Of a stretch of 64,000 nt of DNA, positions 17,670 through 26,312 are shown piece by piece. The stretch's first letter is position 1. The number at the start of each line of letters is the position of its first letter. This stretch comes from Erythrobacteraceae bacterium. Its GTDB lineage: Bacteria > Pseudomonadota > Alphaproteobacteria > Sphingomonadales > Sphingomonadaceae. The DNA lies in assembly GCA_002706445.1 (NCBI GenBank), contig PALE01000042.1:1-64000 (forward strand). Reading direction: 5' to 3'. The notes beneath the pieces were generated by a model, which saw nothing but the letters and a program-made list of their open reading frames with translations, searched no databases and was not told the DNA's origin. A program made the position numbers and the translations under genes.

Positions 17670-18740
17670 ATGGAGCAGGCAGACACGCACACCCCGAAAG
17701 AGCGCCCCTGGCTTTTGCTGGCTGCGGTGCTTGCCGGTTTCTTTGCGCTCGGCGGTCTCACCATGCTGCTGCCGCATGATCCATACGCCCGCTATCAGCA
17801 GCTCGACGGGACGCTGCACTTCCGCTCGGTCTGGTCCTATGAACGCGTGGCGTTCGACGAAACGCCGATCGACATTGCCATTATCGGCAATTCGCGCCTG
17901 CAATCGGCTGTCGCTGCGCCGGTGGTGCAAGAAGAGCTGAGCAAACAGCTTGGCCGCGAGGTTCGCGTTGCCAATCTCAGCCTCCCGCAAGAAGGCCGCA
18001 ACGCTCATTACGCTATGGCGCGCCAATTGTTCGAGCATCATCCCGAAGTCGAACTCGTGATCCTTTCGGCAATCGAAGCCATGCCGCGCGACGGACATCC
18101 TGCCTTCCGCAATATTGCCGATCCGGGCGATGTGATCGGAGCGCCCGCGCTGATCAACCGCGACTATGGCGAGGACCTTGCCTTCATTCCGTTCCGGCAG
18201 ATGTCGCTCGCACTGCAGTCCTGGTTCCCGGAGCTGTTCGGTATCCGCAGCTTCGATGAGGCGAGCTATTGGGGCAGCGATTACGACACCACGCTCAGCT
18301 ACGAATCCCCGACGGGCGGCTCGATCGACAAGGACAGCATCTATTCGGCCGAATTGCTGCGCCCCTATGCCGAAGAACGCATCCGCTCGATCACGCCGCC
18401 GGTGCTTCCGGCCGGTTTTGCCGATCAGGAATTTGCGATCGAGCGTTATTACACGCAGGCGATCGCCAATCTGGCGCATGACAATGGGGCACAGGTCGCA
18501 TTCCTCTATATGCCGGTGTTCGAGCACCCCGTCCCGCTGCGCGAGGGCGAGTTCTATCGCAATCTTGGCCGCGTGCTGACGGCCGATTGCATCGCCGCGG
18601 ATGCCAGCAAATATTCGGACTACGGCCACCTCAACACGCCCGGTGCGCATAAGGTCAGCCGTATGCTCGGCGATACGCTGGCGCGGATCGGCTGGGACAG
18701 TGCGCATGCCGGTGAAGACGAGGTGAGCCTGTGTCCGTGA
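17670..18740 (+). CDS. Membrane-anchored SGNH/AlgX-like protein partner of MBOAT (hypothetical)
   Basis: N-terminal TM; 'IDIAIIGNSRLQSAV' block and C-terminal 'YGHLNTPGAHKVSRML' (D/H-type box); follows MBOAT. Confidence 0.55.
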   Translation: MEQADTHTPKERPWLLLAAVLAGFFALGGLTMLLPHDPYARYQQLDGTLHFRSVWSYERVAFDETPIDIAIIGNSRLQSAVAAPVVQEELSKQLGREVRVANLSLPQEGRNAHYAMARQLFEHHPEVELVILSAIEAMPRDGHPAFRNIADPGDVIGAPALINRDYGEDLAFIPFRQMSLALQSWFPELFGIRSFDEASYWGSDYDTTLSYESPTGGSIDKDSIYSAELLRPYAEERIRSITPPVLPAGFADQEFAIERYYTQAIANLAHDNGAQVAFLYMPVFEHPVPLREGEFYRNLGRVLTADCIAADASKYSDYGHLNTPGAHKVSRMLGDTLARIGWDSAHAGEDEVSLCP

Positions 18741-19897
18741 GTTCCTCAACTGCTGCGCCGGTGAGCGCCACCATACCGTTGCCCGCGGTCATCCATTCGC
18801 TCACCAGCCTGCGTTTTCTCGCGGCGGCCTGGGTCGTGTTCTTCCACTTCAAGGAATTCTTCCCCGACACCGCGCTGCAGGAATCGCGGCTCGCTGGCTA
18901 CGGCTTCCTCGGAGTGGATTTCTTCTTCGTTCTGTCGGGCTTTGTGCTCGCGCATGTCTATCTGCCCAAGGTGCGCGAACAGCGCTTCGATTATTGGAGC
19001 TTTCTCGTCCGCCGCATCGGACGGATTTATCCGCTTCACGTGCTAACGCTCGCCGTGACAATCGGGCTCTCGCTCGTCGGCGGTGCGCTCGGCTGGCAGT
19101 TCACCATTTGGGAGCTGGTCGAATGGGGCGAGTTCGACAAGGGGCAGATCCTGCGCGGCTTGTTCGCCAATCTGACGCTGATCCACGCATGGGGGGCGAC
19201 GCCCGACCTGATGTTCAACCTGCCATCGTGGTCGATCAGCGCGGAATGGTTCGCCTATCTGCTGTTCCCTGTTTTCGTGCTCAGCTTTTCGCGGCTGATG
19301 CGCTGGCCGTTGCTGCTGGCGTTGCTGTGCATTGGCGCTCTGGTGGTGCTCGATCTGGTGAACACTGTTGCAACGGGCAATTCGCTGCTGCAGGCGACGT
19401 GGAACATCGGCGCGATCCGTATCGTCCCGACCTTTGCGCTCGGCATTGCGCTCTACCGGCTTGCCGAAGCCCGAACGCTCGGTGCGCGCGGCGCGCTGAT
19501 TGCGCTGCTGCTGGTGCTGGCGGGATTGATCGCTGCGATCCTGCTCGCGGCGCCGTATGTGGTGGTTGTTCTCGGCCTTGCCGGGATCGTAGTGCTCGCC
19601 GCCGATACCGAGCGGCATGGCGGACTGAAGCCCCTGCAGCGCGCCTTCCCCGTGCTGCTCGGCGAGATTTCCTATTCGGTTTACCTGTGGCATTTCCCGA
19701 TCGGGGTCGTCGCCTTCGACGTGGTTCTGGCGGGGCGCGGCGAGGTCGGATCGCTCGGCGGGATCGCGATGATCTGCGGCGTGATCGGTGCCGTCACCTT
19801 GCTGTCCTACGTAAGCTACAAGCTCATCGAAGTGCCGGCGCGGGCGGCCATCATCGCGGCCTCAAGCGGGCTGGTGCGGCGCGAGACGAAGGCTTAG
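18731..19897 (+). CDS. OafA/NodX-type acyltransferase 3 family protein
   Basis: 'IHSLTSLRFLAAAWVVFFHFKEFFP', 'GVDFFFVLSGFVLAHVY', 'ISYSVYLWHFPIG'. Confidence 0.9.
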   Translation: MSVSSSTAAPVSATIPLPAVIHSLTSLRFLAAAWVVFFHFKEFFPDTALQESRLAGYGFLGVDFFFVLSGFVLAHVYLPKVREQRFDYWSFLVRRIGRIYPLHVLTLAVTIGLSLVGGALGWQFTIWELVEWGEFDKGQILRGLFANLTLIHAWGATPDLMFNLPSWSISAEWFAYLLFPVFVLSFSRLMRWPLLLALLCIGALVVLDLVNTVATGNSLLQATWNIGAIRIVPTFALGIALYRLAEARTLGARGALIALLLVLAGLIAAILLAAPYVVVVLGLAGIVVLAADTERHGGLKPLQRAFPVLLGEISYSVYLWHFPIGVVAFDVVLAGRGEVGSLGGIAMICGVIGAVTLLSYVSYKLIEVPARAAIIAASSGLVRRETKA

Positions 19898-19907
19898 GAC
19901 AAGGCTC

Positions 19908-20306
19908 ATGTTTGCAAATTATCGCCTTCACCACGTCGGGATCGTGCTTCCCTCCATCGAAGATGCCGAGCGGCATATGGAGACCTTTGGGCTCACCGAA
20001 GATTATCGCGGTTATGTCGATCCGTGGCATTGCTGGTGCATCTTCACCCAGCCGCAAGCGGGTGCCGCAATCGAATTGGTGGTTGCCGATGAAGGCCCGC
20101 TAACGCGCTTCAACAAGGGTGTGGGCGGGGTCCACCACTTCGCTTACCAGATCGACGATTTTGCCGCCGCACAGGCCTGGTGCGCGGCCAATGACCTGCA
20201 GATGGTAGAGCCGGAACCGATCAAGGGCGCGGGCAACTTCCTGTGCAATTTCATTCACCCGGTGGCGACGCGCGGGATCCAGATCGAGCTGGTGCAGGAA
20301 CTCTAG
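19908..20306 (+). CDS. VOC family protein (methylmalonyl-CoA epimerase-like)
   Basis: 'YRLHHVGIVLPSIEDAERHMETFGL', 'GGVHHFAYQIDDF'. Confidence 0.85.
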   Translation: MFANYRLHHVGIVLPSIEDAERHMETFGLTEDYRGYVDPWHCWCIFTQPQAGAAIELVVADEGPLTRFNKGVGGVHHFAYQIDDFAAAQAWCAANDLQMVEPEPIKGAGNFLCNFIHPVATRGIQIELVQEL

Positions 20307-21595
20307 GCTTCGGCGGTTCCAACCGATCCGGCCGTGTCGGGATGCCAGAAGTTGAGCGCAATCCGCGAGGCGGTGTTGCGCAACACGGTCGCGCTCGCAA
20401 ATCCGATCGCCGCGCCGACCATGCCCAGCTGCGGTATCAGGACCAGCGCCAGCAGCACCGCAATCGAGCTTGCAACGATCTCGATAGCCAGCACCTGCCG
20501 CTCGCGCCCGACCATGATCAGCGCGGTCCCGACAGGTCCGAACACGACATTGACCGTCTGCGCCGCAGCGAGCAGTTGAAGCGTCAACGCACCGGCAACA
20601 AACTCCTCGCCAAACAGGCCGAGCAGAAAGCCCGGCACGATCAGGCATAGCGCGGCGAGCGGCGCTACGAGCACGAGGCCGATCAATCCAACCTTCCACG
20701 TGATTCCCATCACGCCCGCGCGATCATTGACGGCGCTTGCCTTGGCGATATGCGGCCCTGCCATCGTTGCAAAGGACGCGTTGACCAGCTGGAACAGCAT
20801 GCAGATCATGAAGGCGGTGCGATAGACGCCCGCCTCTGACAGACCGGCAAGAGCGCCTAGCGCCAAGAGGGTCAGCCATTCTCCGCTCATCATCAGGATC
20901 GGCGCGCCCGTCACGCGCAGGCCGGTGGCGAGGTCGAGCTTCGCCTTTTGTCGCGGCGAATTGCCGGTCCAGCGCGAGGCGAGTTTTTGCGAAGCGATGA
21001 GGCTGATCGCGAGTGCCAGCGCCAATCCGACGAGATAGGCCAGCGGTAGTGTGATCGGCGCGACCGTGCTGCCTGCGAGCCACAAAGCTGCGACAATTGC
21101 CGCGGCAACGCTGGTGTAAAGCACGCCTTCGAGCGATTGCGAGATCAGCACACTGCCTTGGCTGCGCAGCAACGCATTGCTGTGCCGCAGAACGGCGAGC
21201 ATCATCACAGCCGGGAAGAAGGCGAGTACGATCACGCTCCATTCGCCGCTCTGGCCCATGACATCTGCCGCGACATAGGCGCCCGCGAGCATGACCAGCG
21301 CGCCGACGGCTCCCGCGCCCAGTGCCCAAAGCCGACCGGCAAAATAGGTCGCACGCAGATCTGCCAGAGAGCCCTTGTGAATAATTTGCGGGGCCTGGCG
21401 GATGATCAGAATGTCCTGCCCGGCAAGCGCGATCACAGCGAGAACCGTCGCCGTTGTCAGGCCCAGCTGATAGGCGCCGACCGCTTGTGCGCCGTTGGTT
21501 TGCGCGATCAGCCACAGCAGCACAAAGCCCGAAACCGCGCCCAGTCCCCTGAGGCCAAGCCCGATGGCAAGGTCGATCCCGATTCTGCCCTTCAT
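20303..21595 (-). CDS. Polysaccharide flippase (Wzx-like)
   Basis: Multi-TM 'GLGLRGLGAVSGFVLLWLIAQTNGAQAVGAYQLGLT', typical of PST/Wzx family. Confidence 0.85.
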   Translation of the reverse strand: MKGRIGIDLAIGLGLRGLGAVSGFVLLWLIAQTNGAQAVGAYQLGLTTATVLAVIALAGQDILIIRQAPQIIHKGSLADLRATYFAGRLWALGAGAVGALVMLAGAYVAADVMGQSGEWSVIVLAFFPAVMMLAVLRHSNALLRSQGSVLISQSLEGVLYTSVAAAIVAALWLAGSTVAPITLPLAYLVGLALALAISLIASQKLASRWTGNSPRQKAKLDLATGLRVTGAPILMMSGEWLTLLALGALAGLSEAGVYRTAFMICMLFQLVNASFATMAGPHIAKASAVNDRAGVMGITWKVGLIGLVLVAPLAALCLIVPGFLLGLFGEEFVAGALTLQLLAAAQTVNVVFGPVGTALIMVGRERQVLAIEIVASSIAVLLALVLIPQLGMVGAAIGFASATVLRNTASRIALNFWHPDTAGSVGTAEA

Positions 21596-21702
21596 GCGCA
21601 GGCGTGCTTTCCCTTTGTGCCGAGCGTTACCCGAGGGTCTTAGACGCTTGGACGGGGCAATCAATGTTGCACTGCGAAACGGCTTGCGCCACAGCTTTGT
21701 CC

Positions 21703-22323
21703 ATGAAGATTTTTTGCATTGGCTTTCAGAAGACTGGCACATCCTCTTTGCGCGATGCCTTGAGCGAGATCGGCTACAGCGTCACCGGCGTTTTCGGCCG
21801 CGACGTGCCGCTCGACGAATTGCGCCGGACTTATGTCGAGCGCGGGCTGGAGATTGCGCAGCGGTTTGACTCGGTCGAGGATATGCCATGGCCGCTGATG
21901 TTTAGAGAGCTTGATGCAGCGTTCCCCGGGGCCAAATTCATTCTCACGATGCGCGACACCGATCGCTGGTATCACTCGATTGCGAGCCACTTCGGCGCAG
22001 AACCCTACCATATCCAGCAGCTGACCTATGGCGAGGATGCAGGCGCCCCCGTCGGGCATGAGGCGCGCTACCGCGAGGTCTATGACGCGCACAATGCCGC
22101 CGTGCGCGAATACTTCGCCGACCGCCCCGATGACCTGCTCGAGTTCTGGCTCGAGCGCGGTCATGGCTGGAACGAATTGAGTGCCTTTCTGGGCCGCGAC
22201 GATTGCCCGTCAGGGGCCTTTGTGCACACCAATTCGCGATCCCAGCGCATGGGGCTGTACAACCGCGTGCGGCGCAAGCTCAGCAAGATGGGCGTGCTGC
22301 CCTATGCCGGGATGGACGGCTAG
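21703..22323 (+). CDS. Sulfotransferase family protein
   Basis: PAPS-binding-like 'IFCIGFQKTGTSSLRDALSEIGY' and 'KFILTMRDTDRWYHSI'. Confidence 0.85.
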   Translation: MKIFCIGFQKTGTSSLRDALSEIGYSVTGVFGRDVPLDELRRTYVERGLEIAQRFDSVEDMPWPLMFRELDAAFPGAKFILTMRDTDRWYHSIASHFGAEPYHIQQLTYGEDAGAPVGHEARYREVYDAHNAAVREYFADRPDDLLEFWLERGHGWNELSAFLGRDDCPSGAFVHTNSRSQRMGLYNRVRRKLSKMGVLPYAGMDG

Positions 22324-24410
22324 ATCGCGCCCGCAGGCGCAACGGGCAAACGCTGCACGCCCGCTTGATTGCGCGTCACCACCGGAACCTTGAGGTTGCT
22401 CAGCAACGCACCTGCAGGCAGGAAATCGCCGATGGTAAAGTCTGCAAACAGGTCCGTCGCAGAGCCTCCTGTAGTGGTCGCCACTGCTTCGGCCAGCGGG
22501 TTTGATCCGGCGAGCAGGTGGTTGCCGGTGATCTTTGCGTCGATTGGCGCGGTGCCGTTCTTTACCAGTCCGCGCAGCGCATTGTTGGCGACCAGGCAGT
22601 AGCTGTCGAAAGTCGAGGGCACCCCGTCGTTGCGGAACGACAGCGTCTGGTTCGGCATCGAACAATGCGCGATCACGACATGCGAGATTGTCGTCGCGGT
22701 CCCCGATCGTCCGATCTGGCTGAACACCGAAGTTTCGCTGAAATAATCCGAACCGACCGGATCATTGCCGAGCGCATTGTTGAAGAACACGAAGTCCTTC
22801 GCATCCGAAGTGCTGGAAATGAAGATGTTCTGCGACTGCATGTCGTAGGCGACGTTGTCATAGGCGATGACGTTCTCGCTGATCGTGTTGAACCGCTGTT
22901 GATACCAGTCGCCATGCGCATCGAAGCTTGAGACGATATCGAGCGGAGCCGACTTGCAATTGGTGTCGCCGAAACCCTGCGCTTTCAGCCCTGCGAGCGA
23001 GCCCGACGATGCGCGCCGCCCTTGCGTATCGTTGAGTGTCGCGCTCCATCCGCTGTCCTGGCTGGCCAGAACCGTGTTGATGAAGTCGACCACCTCGGCA
23101 AACAGATAGCCGTCGGCATCGGTTCCGGCATAGTCGGCGGGTTGCTTGCCGACCGTAAAACTTGCCGAATTGCCGCCCCATTTGAACGTATAGGTGGCGT
23201 TGTTCGGATCGACCGTGCCGCTGCGCGCGATGGTCGCGGTCGATTGCGTGCCGGTGTAGTGGACCGTGAAAGCGGGAGCGTCGTCATTGAAGGGCGTGTC
23301 ATCGTGGGTTTCCACCCGCGTGCCCACCAGACAGCGCACATCGGCGAAGATATCGCGGCTCAAATTGGCAAAGACGCCGCCGCGCACGAGGCTCGCCGCG
23401 ACCGCGATATTCTCCAGATTGGAGGCCGATACTTCGAGGAAATAGGGCGAATTGCGGACCCGTGAACCTGTCCAATAGGGGCCGCCGCGCCACAGCGCGT
23501 TGGGCCCGCGCGAATTGGTCATGGTGATACCGTCGAGGACGAATTCCTTGCCGCCTTCGCTGTAGAGATTGTCGACATAAGCATAATCGACGGTGATGTT
23601 CCCGCCCTTGAGCCACAATCCGTTGAGCCGCGGGCGCAAATTGCTGTCGCTGTCCACGCTGGCCGTTGTCGTGAGAGCGGTCCGCCCGAAAGTCACCGGC
23701 GCCTTCGCTTCGACGGTGACATAGCCCGACGGGGTGAAGGTCGGCGGGATGAAGCTCATTGCGACATTGTTCATCGCTTTCTTAAAAGTGACGCGCGGAT
23801 TGGCCGCTGCATCGCTCTTCACCTGTGCCAGCGCATCGTCGAAGCTATGGAAGTTGGTCGAGGACACAGCATCGTCGGGATCGACGGTGTATTCTGCATC
23901 GTGCAGCTTTTTCGCCGGGAAGAAGCTGTAGGGACCGATGACGCGGGCCTGCATGGTGGCATCGGCCGGTACCACTTCGGCATAGAGCTGCGCTTCGCCA
24001 ACTGTTCCGGGCAGCTTGGAAAGCGTCACCCAATAGCCCCAATAGGTCACCTCATTGCCGTTGCTGTCGGGAAAGGTGAAGGCGCTCGGTTCGAGGACAT
24101 CCACCGTTGCGCCTTCATAGCGGAATCGCACGCGGTCGATCCCGCCGATCAGCGTGCCGCCGTCATTCGCCGCAGCGGCGACCCCGACGTTGAGCTTCTT
24201 CTTGTAGAACTGCCCGGGCGGAACGAGCAGGCGCGCGGCGGGCTTTGCGGTGGTTCGCTCGGGATCGCTCGGCGAGCTGGAAAAACCGCTCGCCGCTTCT
24301 CCGGTCCACGCAGGAGAGGGCGCGAGGAGCGGGCCGGCGACAGGGAAGGGCGGTGCAAAATGCACCTCCGTTCCGCGCCGCGAAGCCGGAATTTGTCCGA
24401 AACCCGGCAT
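22320..24410 (-). CDS. Beta-helix-like spike/fiber protein, candidate GTA head spike fiber (GhsB-like)
   Basis: 696 aa, Gly/Asn/Thr-rich with parallel beta-helix character; translationally coupled (ATGA) to the spike-base-like gene upstream. Confidence 0.5.
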   Translation of the reverse strand: MPGFGQIPASRRGTEVHFAPPFPVAGPLLAPSPAWTGEAASGFSSSPSDPERTTAKPAARLLVPPGQFYKKKLNVGVAAAANDGGTLIGGIDRVRFRYEGATVDVLEPSAFTFPDSNGNEVTYWGYWVTLSKLPGTVGEAQLYAEVVPADATMQARVIGPYSFFPAKKLHDAEYTVDPDDAVSSTNFHSFDDALAQVKSDAAANPRVTFKKAMNNVAMSFIPPTFTPSGYVTVEAKAPVTFGRTALTTTASVDSDSNLRPRLNGLWLKGGNITVDYAYVDNLYSEGGKEFVLDGITMTNSRGPNALWRGGPYWTGSRVRNSPYFLEVSASNLENIAVAASLVRGGVFANLSRDIFADVRCLVGTRVETHDDTPFNDDAPAFTVHYTGTQSTATIARSGTVDPNNATYTFKWGGNSASFTVGKQPADYAGTDADGYLFAEVVDFINTVLASQDSGWSATLNDTQGRRASSGSLAGLKAQGFGDTNCKSAPLDIVSSFDAHGDWYQQRFNTISENVIAYDNVAYDMQSQNIFISSTSDAKDFVFFNNALGNDPVGSDYFSETSVFSQIGRSGTATTISHVVIAHCSMPNQTLSFRNDGVPSTFDSYCLVANNALRGLVKNGTAPIDAKITGNHLLAGSNPLAEAVATTTGGSATDLFADFTIGDFLPAGALLSNLKVPVVTRNQAGVQRLPVAPAGAI

Positions 24411-24676
24411 CAGGCCAGCCCCACCAGCGAACCGGCGGTCGTGCCGGTATCCCTCACCGCAAGAACGCGAACATCGAGAATATAGCCCTCCGGAACATTG
24501 CGGAACGTGACATCGGCGTCGCCTTCGGCCGAGCGCAGGACGACGTCGCCTGCTTCACCGACATAGATCGCCTTGGTGATCAGTGCGAGTTCGGCGCCAT
24601 CGTCGGGGGTGATTTCGAAACATTTGAGCGCAGGAGCGGTCGGCGTGTCGGAGAATTGTGCAAAAGGATCGGTCAT
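24410..24676 (-). CDS. Spike base protein similar to Rhodobacter capsulatus rcc01079 (GhsA) family
   Basis: 88 aa: MTDPFAQFSDTPTAPALKCFEITPDDGAELALITKAIYVGEAGDVVLRSAEGDADVTFRNVPEGYILDVRVLAVRDTGTTAGSLVGLA; matches the remembered family pattern. Confidence 0.65.
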   Translation of the reverse strand: MTDPFAQFSDTPTAPALKCFEITPDDGAELALITKAIYVGEAGDVVLRSAEGDADVTFRNVPEGYILDVRVLAVRDTGTTAGSLVGLA

Positions 24677-24821
24677 GGGAATCGCCTCCATCGGAACAAA
24701 AGACGAACAAAGCCTGTCAGATGAACTCCGTGTAGGAAAATGTTTTCTGAAAACCGCCAATTACCTGTTGCCGCAGCGCAGACCCACCGCGTAGAGATAA
24801 TGGTCGGTTTCGGACTGATTT

Positions 24822-26219
24822 ATGGCGACCACAAACACCCCCGGATCGGCCCCGCAGCGGCCACGGCAAGCAGCGCTTGCATCGCCGCGCCCGCGTCAGG
24901 CGCCGCGCCGGATGCTTCGCCCGCAGCGAAGCCAATGGGCACCCTTCCTGCGCATTTTTCCGATGATCATTCTGCTCATCGGGCTCCTGCTGCCGGTAGA
25001 GGTGCGTTTCAACCTCGCTGGCCAAACATTATACGCTTACCGTATGGCTTGGATACTGGTGGCGCCCTGGGTGCTCATGCAAGTGTTCTCAGGTCGTCTC
25101 CGGTTGCGTTTCAACGATGTGCTCGTTGTGCTTACCGTTGTCTGGATCACGCTATCATTCGTGATCGTATATGGCTTTGAGCGCGGCGGGCCCGCTGGTG
25201 TTGCGCTTGCACTCGATATTCTCATTCCATACCTCGCAGCGCGGCTCGCTATTCGGTCATTCGACGATTTTCGAATCTTCCTGATCGCCGTCGCACCGTT
25301 CGCGCTCGGCATTTCGGCACTGATGGTGATCGAAGCGGTCACTCATACGCGAATAATCCGAGGCGCTGGCCAAGCAGTCTTCGGCTCGATTGGTGCGGCG
25401 GAATATGGGGTGGACCTCGGGCAAGCGAAGCTTTCGGATACGCGTATGGGCCTTTTGCGCGCGACGGGCCCATTCTCGCACCCAATCCTCGCGGGACTGT
25501 TTTTCACTAGCTTGCTGCCACTTTATTGGTTCTCGATGTTGAGGCGCTGGCCGTTTCTTGCGGGTTTGTCCGCGGCTGCGGGTGCCATTTTTTCTCTCAG
25601 CTCTGCCGCGTTCATCGGCATTTTCATGTTTGTGGTCCTGGCCACCTATGACCGGCTCAGGAAGATGGTGACGTTCCTGAATTGGCCGATATTCATCTTC
25701 GTTGCTTTGGCTTTTCTCGCCACGATCCATCTGGTTTCCGAAGGCGGCCTAATATCGATCATCATCCGTTCCACGCTCAACCCTGCCAGCGGTTACTATC
25801 GGCTGCTGATTTGGGAGTACGGTTCGGCATCCGTGCTCAACTACCCGTGGTTCGGTATCGGCTATGAGCAGTTCAAGGGACTCCCGTGGATGCTCCCTAG
25901 CGTCGACTCATTCTGGCTCGCGACAGCCATTCGTAATGGTTTGCCGCCAGCATTGTTGTGCGCTCTTGCGACGATCCTGAGCATTGCGGGCTTGGCTATG
26001 AATGCCTCGCGTCAATCGGGCGTGAATGCGACTTTGCTCATCGGGATCGCTATCACGATGACGATGTTCTTCGTGCTGGGCTTCACCGTTTCGTTTTTCG
26101 GAAACTTTCTGATCTGGTTCGCCATGATACTCGGAGTGGCGACCACTTTCGGAGCGATTGTTCCAACCAAGCATGCTGTAAAGCGCCGTCAGGTTCGTCG
26201 ACCAATCAGTCAGCGATGA
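24822..26219 (+). CDS. O-antigen polymerase/ligase-like membrane protein (Wzy candidate)
   Basis: Multi-TM; 'RATGPFSHPILAGLFFTSLLPLYW' and 'NPASGYYRLLIWEYGSASVLNYPWFGIGYE'. Confidence 0.75.
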   Translation: MATTNTPGSAPQRPRQAALASPRPRQAPRRMLRPQRSQWAPFLRIFPMIILLIGLLLPVEVRFNLAGQTLYAYRMAWILVAPWVLMQVFSGRLRLRFNDVLVVLTVVWITLSFVIVYGFERGGPAGVALALDILIPYLAARLAIRSFDDFRIFLIAVAPFALGISALMVIEAVTHTRIIRGAGQAVFGSIGAAEYGVDLGQAKLSDTRMGLLRATGPFSHPILAGLFFTSLLPLYWFSMLRRWPFLAGLSAAAGAIFSLSSAAFIGIFMFVVLATYDRLRKMVTFLNWPIFIFVALAFLATIHLVSEGGLISIIIRSTLNPASGYYRLLIWEYGSASVLNYPWFGIGYEQFKGLPWMLPSVDSFWLATAIRNGLPPALLCALATILSIAGLAMNASRQSGVNATLLIGIAITMTMFFVLGFTVSFFGNFLIWFAMILGVATTFGAIVPTKHAVKRRQVRRPISQR

Positions 26220-26312
26220 GTCAAGTTTTGAATCGAACTGCACGCGCGCCAGTATTGCTCAGTCTCTGTTACCAACCGACAAAGATAGAAGGCGGGCTTT
26301 CGCTCAATTGGC

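Noticed and set aside
22320-24676. Prophage remnant hypothesis for the spike-like genes
   Set aside because: No integrase, terminase, capsid or att-like repeats nearby. A stand-alone spike pair fits GTA-type organisation better than a prophage.
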